From positions 1 to 30,972 of the forward strand of contig ADNK01003115.1 of the NCBI GenBank assembly GCA_000320545.1: DNA of 30,972 nt, read 5' to 3'. Origin of the DNA: Bigelowiella natans CCMP2755. Its lineage: Eukaryota > Cercozoa > Chlorarachniophyceae. Below are positions 1-10,851 of this stretch, in pieces (position 1 is the stretch's first letter; every line of letters begins with the position of its first letter). Both the position numbers and the translations under genes were made by a program. The notes below the pieces were generated by a model. That model saw nothing but the letters and a program-made list of their open reading frames with translations, was not told where the DNA came from and made no database searches.

Positions 1-124
<124 letters not shown>

Positions 125-254
125 GTAAAAACGAATGACTTTCACAAATATGAGTGCCAAGATTTGTGTGTGTCGGTATGTAAGTGGGTGGGTGGGTACT
201 TAAATAAACATGTATACCCGCATACAATACTATCATATACTTATGCATTTGTAC

Positions 255-1304
255 CTGAGCGGATCCCATCAGCTCTACAGCAATTGACACCCTACGACGT
301 TGCCCTCCGGATATTCCCTTTATCAGCACATTCCCCACCTATACGAACGGTCACGTTAGCCTTTCCCAGTGGTGAACATAGTGAATTTAGGGAGGGAGCG
401 GGGATGAAGAGGACGGTCATGTGCGCCGAGGGATTTCAGGATGCGTAGCACCTTATTGTGTTTGCACGATGTCAATCCGGTGGCCTCTAATACTTCCTCT
501 ATGCGACCCTCTCTCTGTTCTGGAGAGCAGTTTGCGTTGTACAGCTGCGAGGCGATTTGGAGGTTCTCGTAGACCGTCAGCGCCCCCCACAGACGGTCGT
601 CCTTTCGAGGTATTAAATCAAGTTGGTGTTGTTCATCATAAAATTCATTATTTGAGGCTGACGCTAAAAACTTGCAAATCTCTTCCGCATGCACAGGACG
701 CAGCATTTACCTGATGAATGTAAGCGCAATTACGACGAAAGACTTCGTTAGTTAAATCGGCGGAGTTTACGGTTATCTTTCCTGACCATTCACCTGCGAT
801 AAGCAAAATATCATGGTCTCTAGATTCTAAAAAAAAGGAAACGGATAATCAATCCCATGACTCGCCATCACCTCCAGGAATCATGTCAACGTTGGCTAGC
901 CGATCAAGGAGCGTTGTTTTTCCTGATCCTGAAGCTCCGATGATGGCTAATACCTATCAATGATTTCCACGCCCAAAAATTGTTAGTATTTTCATTCGTC
1001 GTTTTCATCTTGTATTCATTTTTAAAATGACCTGTCCTGAGGAAGCATGGGCGCTCACACCCCTCAGAATCTGCTTTGTCTCACCGGGGACCCCCGGAGT
1101 TGCAAACTCCGGCATCCACCAAGGCACTGCAACTTGCATCCGAATGTTCTGGAACTTGAGCGAACACTCACCGGCATGGCGTGTCATAACCTTGGTCAAT
1201 CTCTCCCGGGTCGTCAGTAACTCTAAATTTGCGTCGTTCTCAGTCTTATTTCGTACATTTGTGTCAGGTGGTAGGGATTGGACCGAGTCCTCTGGAGCCC
1301 TCAT
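255..1304 (-). CDS. ABCG-family half-transporter, 5' part (N-terminus and nucleotide-binding domain), cut by the left window edge
   Basis: ATP-driven membrane transporter of the ABCG (White/PDR-type) family. Minus-strand exons: 1304-1032, 953-872, 793-711, 601-452 and 338-255; all junctions are GT-AG and keep phase. Exon 1 ends with the family's K-Q-I-L-R-G-V-S stretch. Exon 2 carries Walker A (GASGSGKTTLL). Exons 3 and 4 join to make the Q-loop (AYIHQDDRLW) followed by LTVYENL. Exon 5 carries the ABC signature (KGISGGQRRRVSIAVEL). Walker B, the H-loop and the six-helix membrane domain, which follow the nucleotide-binding domain in ABCG proteins, must lie beyond position 1. The start is the ATG at 1304. 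Just upstream, 1310-1305 reads GTGAGT, a good donor, so a further 5' exon is possible. The transported substrate cannot be told. Confidence 0.9.
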
Positions 1305-1958
1305 ACTCACGTAGAATTATAACAGTGCGGCTGCTCTTATACTCAAGTTATTGGCGAACCTAATTGTCTTTCCATCAGTTAAAATGATTCTTAAATGCTG
1401 TGCATGGGGGATCGGTGCCTCAGAAGGCAACTAAGCCACGGAATCAGACGTCAACGATTTTTGACGATCGCCGTTCCATTTCGTTACTGCAAAGTACTTC
1501 CCTGTCGCTAATGATAATTCGATTGCATTTCTTTTGCATTTTTGGGTTCCTTTCTTGACGGAAACTTTTCCGAACAAATTGTGGCGATACTGAAACACTG
1601 ATGAATCAGGGCCTGCGGCAGCATCCAAGGATCTGTCGCAAGACAAAATTAGATCTTTGCTCTTACGGTAGATGCTCCCTCGAGACATCAAGTCGCAAGG
1701 AAAACTACAGAAAATCGTTCTACCTTCTTGCATTTTCCTGATTTTTTTTCAATCGGTTTCAGAATTAAATTCATTTCTGGCCGGAGCTCTTTCTCAGGAA
1801 GTCTTTCCCGCAAATTTCAATCCCCCCCATTTTCCTTTCCCCTCGCCGCAGTTGCAGCTTCAGGCAGGGGTGGGGTTTTTTAAAAAAACACGTTAACTGC
1901 GAGGATATCATCCACCTCGATTGCTACTCAAGAGGCAAGGATTTTTAGCAGAAGTTAA
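1305..1958. other. Head-to-head intergenic region between ABCG and the 369-aa gene
   Basis: This stretch of 654 bases separates two divergently transcribed genes and should hold both promoters. No TATA-like or other core element stands out. A minus-strand open frame at 1431-1733 (about 100 codons, no stop) has ordinary amino-acid composition but matches no family I recognise. It could be a 5' exon of the ABCG gene or chance. Between 1741 and 1900 the plus strand is pyrimidine-rich. Confidence 0.5.
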
Positions 1959-3068
1959 ATGAGTGATCTCGAAAGGTTTGTGCAGGCTACGCTTTCGTCT
2001 CCATCCACTTCCAAAAGGCCAGTCGAGGATACATCAAGAAACAAACGCAAACGTGGGGGAGAGGTTGACCCTCGTTATCAAAAGAGGGCCAAAACATTAG
2101 AAAGATTTCCCGGAGAACGAGCAAAGGAGGAAGATGCCAGCTCATCCGAGCTTGGTGATGATTGTAAGGAAGTCTCAGCTTTGAAGAGCGAGCTTACTTC
2201 TCGGATTCAACGGAAGCTCTCGTCCCTGAGCTATCAGATAGAAAGATGTTTCAGTAATGGGCCTGCGCTGAGTGAACTCAAGAGCATAGATGAGATCGTT
2301 GGTATTGCGGACGAAGAAATGAGGAAAGTTTGGATATACTGCAGAATGTGCGGCAAATACTGCGCAAACAAAGGAGGGAAGTGCTCTGCCTGTCTCTCAG
2401 CAGACTTTCCCTGGCCGGACGCAAGACAAATTGTGAGCCGTGCCGTGGGCGATCTTGGTCGTGCGAGTAACCGGGAAATGAAGAGAATAGAAACGCTGTT
2501 GGGGGACGGAGACGTAGACGGCTTCCACCGATTCGTGGTTCGCAATAAGCCACTCTTACGGTGGACCCAGGCACAAGAGCTACTGGAATCGATTGACTGG
2601 GAGGGGAAAAGCTATCACTCCGAGGCGACTAAATGGATAACCTCTCTGGTGTTCGACTATTGGAACGTGGACCCCGACAGTGAGAACGTTCCGTGCGGAT
2701 TCGATATATTTCCGCGTCCATTCATGAGTGGCGTCAGAAATCTCCACGAGTACCATCTTCGTAGAGCCTTCCTTAGTCCTTTCATGGATGCTCTAGGGGA
2801 GAGGAAGTGCCGGCGTCGGAAGATTTTCGCCTCGGTATCGCCTCAGTTGCTTGGGATTAACGGGGCGATGGAAATCATCATGGAGTATGAAGACGAGGTC
2901 CTGGCAGGGCTGATTAGAGCTTTCGAAGAATGGAGCTCTCTAAAGAAATCAAGAATATATATGACTGATAATGGTGTTGATACCGGTCGAACGATTGACT
3001 GTTCGAACATTCCCATGGAGCTGCGCCCTCATGTCGCACTACGTAATCGCCTTGGGGGTGGGCAGTGA
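1959..3068 (+). CDS. Hypothetical single-exon protein, 369 aa, with a five-cysteine zinc-finger-like cluster
   Basis: I do not recognise this family. The frame is uninterrupted from the ATG at 1959 to TGA at 3066-3068, with no intron, unlike most neighbours. Residues 1-75 are polar and probably disordered, with basic clusters at 27-32 (RNKRKR) and 42-45 (KRAK) that would suit a nuclear localisation signal. Residues about 75-125 look helical and charged. A cysteine cluster follows: C128-x2-C131-x3-C135-x6-C142-x2-C145, then DFPWPD, plausibly a zinc-binding knuckle. The rest, about 150-369, is a folded-looking domain rich in Trp, Phe, Arg and Glu (W202, W214, W226, W235, W325), with a second basic patch at 283-288. 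No signal peptide or membrane helix is seen. A nucleic-acid role is only inference from the basic patches and Cys cluster. It diverges from ABCG and converges on MTAP. Confidence 0.75.
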   Translation: MSDLERFVQATLSSPSTSKRPVEDTSRNKRKRGGEVDPRYQKRAKTLERFPGERAKEEDASSSELGDDCKEVSALKSELTSRIQRKLSSLSYQIERCFSNGPALSELKSIDEIVGIADEEMRKVWIYCRMCGKYCANKGGKCSACLSADFPWPDARQIVSRAVGDLGRASNREMKRIETLLGDGDVDGFHRFVVRNKPLLRWTQAQELLESIDWEGKSYHSEATKWITSLVFDYWNVDPDSENVPCGFDIFPRPFMSGVRNLHEYHLRRAFLSPFMDALGERKCRRRKIFASVSPQLLGINGAMEIIMEYEDEVLAGLIRAFEEWSSLKKSRIYMTDNGVDTGRTIDCSNIPMELRPHVALRNRLGGGQ

Positions 3069-3231
3069 TCGTTGTTGTGGAGTCATATCATCCTTATTCC
3101 ATCGTCAACAACCATGCAAATAGGATCTAGAGACTATCGGCTGGCGTGTAGAGTAGTATATCGGCCAGCAAATTTTCATCTGAAAGTCAAATTAATCTGT
3201 GCTATATGTACAGCAAAGGCATATATATTAT

Positions 3232-3271
<40 letters not shown>

Positions 3272-4298
3272 ATATTATATATGTATATGGAAAATATATA
3301 TATGTAAAGCTGCGGGTACGGCGTTAGGTTCTGCGATTTTATGTGTTTCATATGAGACTTATCTATTAAGTTGATTAAGCCGTTTCAATTGCCATCCAAT
3401 GTAGTTGTGCTGTGCAACACAAGTCTGTGCTTCGCAGCCGCCTTCAAGTAATTTCACTACATTGTTACGAGATGTAGGCAATGCATCTATCATATGCTAT
3501 AATGCGCATCATGTATGTATAAATTAATGCGCGGCATGTCTATTAACCAAGCTAAGCGTGCGCATCGCAATATATTGTTAGACCAATACCATGTGGCCGT
3601 GCTGTTTATTTTCTGTTGTGATTTATGCTAGCATGGCTTGCGCATGATGTCTCGATTGCATCCACAGTGTGCGGCATTCTTGTGTAACATTTCGGCGACA
3701 GATTGTCTCTGTATCTAGTGTATGCAACGGCGATCACTACACTATACGCCGCACATTTAGATGTAGCGCTTGCTAGCTTGCTAGCAGAGACCGCTAGACC
3801 AGCACCAGTAGCGAGAATTTTCAAGTTTAGCGCTAGTACTTCAAGCACGTGCCATGCCAGGCTAGCAGGGGCGGTCGAAAGAGCATGATGTGTAAATGGA
3901 GGGCACAGAATTCTTAATTAAGAGCTTCCGATGAATACACAGAAACATTCATGGGTAATGTTTGACAGCACATGTGCCTGCTAAATTGCTTTCCGCACAT
4001 GGCATTTCCCGTGCTAAAACTGATTTTAATATCAGTTAACGACCTCATCTAAGCCTTGAGGTACCTGAGGTAGATACAACATGCATGAATGCTTCGCATC
4101 AGGCTGCAACATGAAATTGACGCGAAATCCAATTGAGCATGGGAAAATGCAACATCCTGTCCTATCACCATCACCACCAACATTCTTGCCCTCCCTCTCT
4201 CCAATTGCAAGTACTTCTTCAAGATCGCCCCAAGACTTTTTTTGTGCTCCTGCAGGGTATGGTTTCGATGGGAAAGGAGAGTCAATTCAACGACGATA
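3069..4298. other. Tail-to-tail intergenic region with AT microsatellite and CATG-rich island 1
   Basis: This region lies between the 3' ends of the 369-aa gene and MTAP. An (AT)n tract with short AT satellites lies at 3238-3300. From about 3340 to 4085 the sequence changes character: it has almost no microsatellite or homopolymer runs and is rich in CATG, TGCA, GCGC and GCTAGC words (about 10 CATG by hand count in 740 bases, against about 3 expected). No protein family or RNA gene is recognised. Short open frames here (for example 3606-3848 minus) look like chance. Confidence 0.6.
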
Positions 4299-4808
4299 TT
4301 ATAGAGCTAGCTGGAGCTTCTAAGCACAAACAACCAAGATGATTATTTGTCCTGTGACAGTCAATCTCCTCCCGCCGTCGTTTGAAATAGTCTATCAGCC
4401 CTCTATTCCCCTCACCATAGTCAAAATTGATGAAAGTCCCTCATGTCTCATTTTGGCCTTGTTTTCAATTTCGGTCTCACCTCCTTCGCCAGGACGTTGA
4501 CATCACCGAGGAACGCGAACTTGAGAGCATCGTGGACAGCGCATTTGGGCTGCGGGCGATGAGAAGGATGAATATGTGGAGGGGTCGAGCTTAGCGTGGA
4601 TGATAAAAGGCAACGATGGTGGTAATCGTGTCATACACACACACACATATAGTGTATGTAACATATAACTCACCGGGCTCTTTCCCAATTCAGTCACCAC
4701 AGCTGCGACGATCTACAACAGGGGAGTGGGCGGATATCAGTATGGGGTTATTGCATCTTGAATGCTATGGATTTGTCATCTTCCTCTCCTTAGCCCCACT
4801 ATGCGCCT

Positions 4809-4847
<39 letters not shown>

Positions 4848-6815
4848 GTCCTTACCTTCTGGGCGTTGGCGGCGTTCTTCTTCAGGTAGGTGATGACGTC
4901 AGCGACATTAACCTGGTTGAGATGGCGGTGATGATGATGATCATAATGATGATCATTATTCGCATGGAAGCGGAGGATGGGTGCCCCCCCCCCCTTACTA
5001 CTGCTACTACTGCTACTACTGCTGCTACTGCTGCTACTGCTACTACGATGACATTTATCATCTATCACCTCCTCTTCCTCCTCCCTCCAGCAATCATAGT
5101 CGGTAACCATAGCTAGAGTTGCGTAGGCGATCTCAGCCTGCAACGCACACCAAACGCTATTGTCACTAGCGCTTCTAGAAGTAATGATAATGACAGACAC
5201 ATCTTTGATACTCGATTGATTATAGCTTTCTTTCTCTCCCTTAATTTCCTTTTTCCTAATGTGTGTTATTATCCTTGCCTCCTACTCTGCCCTGCACTGC
5301 CCCCCCCCCCCCCCCCCCCCTCCTATCTTTTCTTGCTTCGTACTTCCATCGCAAGTCTGGCTTCGGTGGAGTTGGTCATACCGATGACGTTCGCTCCCTA
5401 ATTAGGCATGCATATTCACATTAGAAGAGACTTATATTAGTATATATTAACTTACTGTTTGTTACTTTGTGTGTGTGTGTGTGTGTGTGTTTAAGTTATC
5501 AATCTAACTCGGCATGCCATCCACATACCCAGGATCTATGCAAGAGAGACTCTGCCCTAGTGCTGAATTGTGGCCCTTCCATGCACACATAGGTGCCTCC
5601 TAAAGGGGAGGGGGACGGGAGGAGCAGAGTTGGGTTAAGTTGTAACTATCTTACACTGTCGTAGTAACAGCTGAAAACAGATGGCAGTGACGACTGAGAA
5701 GAATGTCTTCGAGTTGATGATGATGATGATAATGATGACGATGACGATGACGAAAATGGATCCCTCTCTTCAGATTCCCCAGCCCGTTCGAGGTGTCAGA
5801 CGCCACACCTTTGTGTACGTTGACGTCCTTCATCTCAATCCCGCTCGCGCACTTGTACACGATATCGGCCAACTATCGTAATTTGTTCGTCAAACACCAC
5901 ACGCCCTCGTCACAATCATCAAGAAACCTCAACCTCCAGAGATGCAAGCACATGAAGTACTTAAAAAAAATGCAGTCAGACAAAAAACGAAGCTGGCCTT
6001 GAACGCACGCATATGCTAATGAATAGTGCAGATTGTTGGCAGAGTGCACGAAGAAGCCAACCTCTGGAGCGATGGGATAAGCAAACGGCACGTGCGCGCA
6101 TAGCCCCTTGCCTGCGAGTAGAAAAAGAGAGAAGACACGATACAAAAAGAATAAAACAACCACCTATACTTGCTCAAAGCTTTACTTGACCCACTCGGGG
6201 CAAGGAATCATGAGAATGCGTGATACCGAAGAAAGTGAGAGGACGCTCCTTTGTCTTGTCTATAAACTGATCGATGACCACCATGTCCATAGGCTTGTGC
6301 TTTTCTTGGAGGGATCCAACAGCTAACAGGGAGGGGGGGGGGGGGGGGATGAGATGGTATAGGTGTACGCCGTCTTATATCTGACCAATCGGCTCAGTCA
6401 AAAATACACTACTCATCTCTTTCTCTCACTCTCACATCTTACCGGAGCAAGAGAAGATATACTTCACGCCAAGCATTTTCATCCCGTAGATGTTGGCTTG
6501 AAAAGGTAGTTCGTGAGGGAGAAACTTGTGGCCGCGGGCGTGCCTTGCAAGGAAGACAACCTGACGTGTCCGGATACACCATTATTTTGGGCTTTTCGAG
6601 GGCATTATAAGGCATTTCGAGGCCGCTCAGATATCAGTCGTTGAGAGGTACCTTGATACCGTTGATCTCGCCACCAATATATGCATCGGATGGGTCACCG
6701 AATGGAGTGGTAAACTTATACTCCTTTTTGTTCTTCAAGTCATCCATCTGTCGGTGTCAAACAAGATGGTTAATTCAATAGCTGTTTTCGACAATTCCCC
6801 CTCACACACACACAC

Positions 6816-6859
<44 letters not shown>

Positions 6860-6943
6860 TCCACGCGATTTCAAAACCACCTTATAGAGGCCGCTGCCTC
6901 CGATGATCCCAATTTCAAACTGTGGAAGTTGTTCCGAACTCAT
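4299..6943 (-). CDS. MTAP: S-methyl-5'-thioadenosine phosphorylase (MTAP), 12 exons
   Basis: Phosphorolysis of 5'-methylthioadenosine to adenine and methylthioribose-1-phosphate, in methionine/polyamine salvage, expected in the cytosol. Minus-strand exons: 6943-6881, 6747-6652, 6560-6443, 6322-6227, 6111-6062, 5872-5809, 5599-5529, 5397-5344, 5137-5069, 4912-4856, 4549-4481 and a tiny last exon 4319-4299. All junctions are GT-AG and keep phase, giving about 275 aa, the usual family length. Landmarks in order: N-terminal [10 protein letters not shown] phosphate-binding loop; [82 protein letters not shown]. The GMTN and AMVTDYDCW stretches follow the bacterial-type MTAP pattern. The start is the ATG of MSSEQL at 6943. 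The last exon adds only KLQLAL and is the weakest part; reading through the donor at 4480 would end at a nearby stop instead. Confidence 0.93.
4811..4843. repeat. (CT)n microsatellite in an MTAP intron
   Basis: A perfect CT run in the intron between MTAP exons 10 and 11; it reads (GA)n on the sense strand. Confidence 0.95.
4980..5046. repeat. Poly-C followed by a CTA/CTG triplet repeat in an MTAP intron
   Basis: A C10 run is followed by a mixed (CTA/CTG)n tract in the intron between exons 9 and 10. The six-frame translation gives poly-Ser/Thr/Ala frames here; these are repeat artefacts. Confidence 0.9.
5300..5490. repeat. Poly-C tract and (GT)n microsatellite in MTAP introns
   Basis: A run of about 21 C at 5300-5320 follows exon 8 on the sense strand (poly-G there). 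A (GT)n run at 5468-5490 sits in the intron between exons 7 and 8. Confidence 0.9.
6820..6856. repeat. (GA)n microsatellite in MTAP intron 1
   Basis: A perfect GA run lies in the 133-base first intron. On the sense strand it reads (CT)n, one of three exceptions to the sense-GA tendency in this window. Confidence 0.95.
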
Positions 6944-7560
6944 TGTTTCTGTTGAGCTGTAGCTGGTCTGGTGGGGGGGTACGCCTGCGTGGCTATGTGC
7001 TGTCAAATCTGTGCCCACGTCGTCTGGGGGTAGGAAAATACCCTTCAGCCCAAATCACCTGTGTTTTTTATGTGCGACAACCTAAATTATTCACCATTTC
7101 GAAATATCTGGGAGGAAAGTTCCTCGCGACTCGTGACTATTTATTATTTTAGGGGGCTTTCAGCTCCTTCTGGGAAGTGCTCTTTTTCATGGAAATACAC
7201 TGGTAAAACATACAGCGACATCAGTAGAACTTTGTCGCACAAATGCAAAAAGGGACCTTGCCTCGGCCGCGGATGATATCGGAAGAATTTCGAACAATTG
7301 GTGTCTGGGTGCGAGCACGCAAAGCCGGCTGGTCGACATGAGAGTTCCTGGCTTCTGCTGGCTCCGAACCGTGAAGGGGGGTGGGACGCGTGCTGGTTTG
7401 ACACGGACTGCAAAACCTTTCTTCTCTCCCTTCGACAATGTCAGGCTAGAACCGATCAAAGCATATATTCATTTCAGCAGCGCAATTCGCGAAAAATGAC
7501 CACACATGTGCCTTCACGTGGTGAGTGTCAATCGTAACTGCTCCACCCATCATCATCTAG
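6944..7560. other. Head-to-head region between MTAP and the EF-P gene, including the unresolved 5' end of EF-P
   Basis: The gap must hold both promoters and the missing first exon(s) of the EF-P gene. A plus-strand open frame at 7298-7537 ends at a strong donor (TTCACGTG|GTGAGTGTC near 7521). Joining it to the exon at 7561 does not preserve the EF-P reading frame, so it is not claimed as an exon. Nothing else is recognised. Confidence 0.4.
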
Positions 7561-8399
7561 ATCCAGCGACGATGGCGGCAGATAAAGAGCCAGGAAATAT
7601 CCGTAGGAAACATCCTCCAATACAAACAGCAAATGTGCAAAGTGAGTGATTGTACCTCATAGCACAATAAATCGGCAACGTCGGTCTGTTTCAGCCCAAC
7701 GCAGCCCCACGGAGAGTGCACACCTAAGAAATAGGACGCTATAAAATTTCTTTGCATCCCCCCCACATATGCGTAGGTGGAAAAAATTGAAACCACAATG
7801 CAGGGACGCGGCTCCAATTTCTACGTGGTCATTTATTACTATTGGTTCAAAATAAGGAATTAAGCCGTACATCTTGAGAATAAAACAATTTCCTTATATA
7901 TTAGTGAAGCAGGCTAGTCCATCAATTTTGAGAATCCCTTACCCCCCCCCCCCCCCCTCTCTCTCTCTCTTATGCAGGTGGACATGCGTGCGATTTCAAA
8001 CAACAAGAAGCACTCGGCAAGGTTTCTCTCCTCAGCGCGCATCCTTTTCGCACGCGACCGCATCTTCCCAACGAGCGCATACGTGAGTTATTGCTCTTCC
8101 TCCTCCATGTTACAGACTCCGGTCGGGGGAAAAAGTGGAGCTCGTCGAGTTGAAAAGGCTCGATATGCAATACCTTTACGAAGACGGTGGGTGGTGGGCG
8201 GAACATCACAGCTTTTCCTCAAAGAATCACGTCCCTTGTGTGGCGGCTGCTTCCCCCCCTCCCCCGTCTCCCTCTTGATATCTTCGTTGCGTCGTTGTCC
8301 TCTTGTCATCCCACGTTTCGCAGATAACGAGGTGTACTTCATGGATCCAGATTCTTTCGAGCAGATTGCCGCACCCGCTGATGTAAGGGATGTGTACAT

Positions 8400-8476
<77 letters not shown>

Positions 8477-9764
8477 GGGGGGGGGGGGGGGTTGTGTGTA
8501 TGTGTGTGTGTATGCATATTGTTTGGTCTGGCCAATCCTTTCAGGAAGAATTCCGTAAAGTTTCGTTGAAATGTTGGCTGTTATTCTCCCCTCCTTCCTG
8601 TCTCCCTCCCTCCTTTCCCTTTCTCTCCTTAGATTCTTGGGAACTACAGGTACTACGTTTCCGCTGGGGAGGAGGTAGTTGCACACCCGAAGTTACAAAT
8701 ATGTGCATTGCGTCCATTTCTGTGCTTTCGCCTCAACCCTACGAGTAGGGTGGGAGCGCCAATTCTAGCTGAATCTCTTTCATAATCGCAATCGATTTTT
8801 TTTGCGGGACACACGATCGATACCGCCACGATTGGTGCACCACCACCACCGCCAACAACAACAACAACAAACTGATCTCCTATTTCTAACACCCAGCTAG
8901 AGGTGAGGGCAACCGAAGATGGACTATCACTGGTAGGGCAAGCACAGACGCGACAGCTCTTTCACCGTCAACCCTCAGCGAAAACGTCGCCGCTTCTACA
9001 AGCTTTGATCCGCTTCTACAAGCTTTGATCCGAATAATCACGGTGCAATTTTTGCTTTTCCTGATGTGCTGTTAGGTGTGGGCCGAGATACCAACTTTTG
9101 CCGATGTGGAGGTTAGAAGCTACTACCACAACTACGTGCGCAAATGATCTCCGTCGTGTCGCACGCACACGCAACAGAGGGAGCTCAGAAGCCCCCCCGC
9201 TCACCGCCCCTGCTCTCCCAACTAATCCTTATTCCCATCGTTCAGGTACAATCTGTGACTGGGAGCGCGGCGGCTGGACGTGCTACAGCCGAAAAGCTAA
9301 CCGGTTAGTTAATATTGAAGATGACTCAGCCTTGGCCGCACAATATCTTCGATATTTCTGTTGTTCGCTAGCGGAAGGAGATAGACAGGACCTAAGTACG
9401 GGGCTCACACCGAACCGCCGTTTATTTGAATTTTCGCCGCTTTCTCCTATTTTCTGCGAAAAAATGTACTGTGTTCCTCTCTTTGCCTTGATGCGACCGT
9501 TGGATCTATGAAACATTTGTGCTTAAATAGCTACCACGGTCAATGGGAGGGTGATCACAGGCTGTGCGAAGTTTGTGGAGGCAGGAACGAAGATCCAAAT
9601 CAAGGTAATGTTGCCGCATTGATGCAGTCTCTCGCCTGCCAGTGTAGAAACATGGGCGTCGTAGCGAGCAATGTGCTCGCCAGCTTCGCATAATACGCGA
9701 TGATAACCGATATGCCATCACAAAGGTGGAGACGGAGGAGTACGTGGGAAAGGCCGACTCATGA
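7561..9764 (+). CDS. Elongation factor P family protein (bacterial-type, probably organellar), 5' end incomplete
   Basis: EF-P binds the ribosome and relieves stalling, notably at proline runs. Plus-strand exons: 7561-7641, 7978-8082, 8116-8186, 8324-8382, 8633-8674, 8897-8932, 9076-9111, 9246-9303, 9531-9604, 9726-9764. From 8116 onward every junction keeps phase. Landmarks: EISVGNILQYKQQ (N-terminal KOW-like start); LRSGEKVEL; MQYLYEDGDNEVYFMD; DSFEQIAAPAD; VWAEIPTFADVEV; a divergent VTGSAAAGRATAEKLT where bacterial EF-P has VKGDTATGATKPATLETG-like sequence; AKFVEAGTKIQIK; and C-terminal VETEEYVGKADS. The frame of exon 7978-8082, which should carry the tip-of-loop residue, is unsettled. The strong donor at 7642 (GTGAGT) leaves phase 0, while exon 8116 needs phase 2. 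The phase-keeping frame, with a weak donor at 7635, aligns W-x-x-V-x-F-Q but lacks PGKG. Any transit peptide would be in the missing 5' exon. Confidence 0.82.
8403..8491. repeat. (AT)n - (GA)n - G15 compound repeat in an EF-P intron
   Basis: AT runs 8403-8432, GA 8438-8472 and an uninterrupted G run 8477-8491, all within the 250-base intron 8383-8632 and on the sense strand. Confidence 0.95.
8991..9030. repeat. Perfect 20-bp tandem duplication
   Basis: The 20 bases 8991-9010, beginning CGCTTCTACA, are repeated exactly at 9011-9030. The pair lies in the EF-P intron 8933-9075. Confidence 0.97.
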
Positions 9765-10657
9765 TTAACTAGCAATAAATTAACACACCGCGACGAATGA
9801 TGTGGAATCATGATCTAGATGATACGTGCGCGTTTGCACACAGCGGAGTGGTCGAGATTTGCACATTGTTGGTGCGTGACAAGAATCACTGCGGCGGTAG
9901 TGCGAGCACTGGCAATGCGTCAACATGTAGCAGCGTTTTTCGGGTCATTAAATGTTGTGCCTTGATCGAGGAGTGTCGTGCATGCTGTGTGCACGCACGC
10001 ATCGCAAGCACAAAGATGCATTGCACCTTTTCACGTTCGGCAAATGTGTGCATCATTGTGTCACGACACGGGGCTAGCGCTCACCATCAATGGCGACATG
10101 ACAGGCACATCATGAGCGCTGCAGCCGCTGCTTTGTAGCTACATTGGGAAAACCATTGGAACTTTTTAGCTGCACGTCGTCGTTACGTCATCATCCGTCT
10201 CATGACGATGTGTCTAATTGTTCAACAAGCCAAGCACACCCAAGATGAAACCATGCACAGATGTTGCATACATGCGTGTGTGTGTGTAGTGGCCATGATT
10301 GCATAGGTGCAATGTATGCTGTATGCTAGTATGGGAACAAATCGGTTGCCCGCGCACATGGCTAGCTGACTGGACTTCGATGTCACCAGGCACATGTCTC
10401 ATATGCAATGACAACACGAGACAAACACAAGACAATCGCAAGATGTTTTGTGCAGTCAGGGCCGGCTGTGTGCATGGATTAGCATGGAAGCTGGTATATG
10501 TACTGGTCAACACCTGAACGCAGCTCGCAGTATGAATTCTGACTATATGACCAATATTCAGCACTTGCTGTTATCATCACCATTCGGATTGTGGTATAGC
10601 AATGCGTGGAGCAGCATGCCTTACAACTAATTTTTGTGCGAACATAAAAACACACTG

Positions 10658-10695
<38 letters not shown>

Positions 10696-10851
10696 TCCAG
10701 TGTGTTTACTGATACGTTATGGATGTTAGATAACTACATCCGGTGTGGTTTGCACTGGGGCTACTTCCGCGGTTTGTGCCCCCACTTACCTGTAGTACAT
10801 TAAGACACACATGAATTAATGCCACGATGCACGACGCACAATAACGATGTA
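9765..10851. other. Tail-to-tail intergenic region with CATG-rich island 2
   Basis: This region separates the EF-P stop from the probable 3' end of the Ycf45-like gene. Up to about 10640 there are no simple repeats beyond a short (GT)5-6 at 10276. I count about 14 CATG in roughly 876 bases (about 3.4 expected), with many TGCA, GCGC and CTAGC words. An (AT)n run follows at 10662-10693. Frames such as 9797-10138 plus and 10214-10564 minus are Cys/His/Thr-rich translations of these words and match no family. Confidence 0.6.

Noticed and set aside
7972-8748. 258-codon plus-strand frame across the EF-P locus
   Set aside because: It runs through introns and a (GA)n/(AT)n repeat in the wrong frame for the recognised EF-P exons from 8116 on; its length comes from repeat translation.
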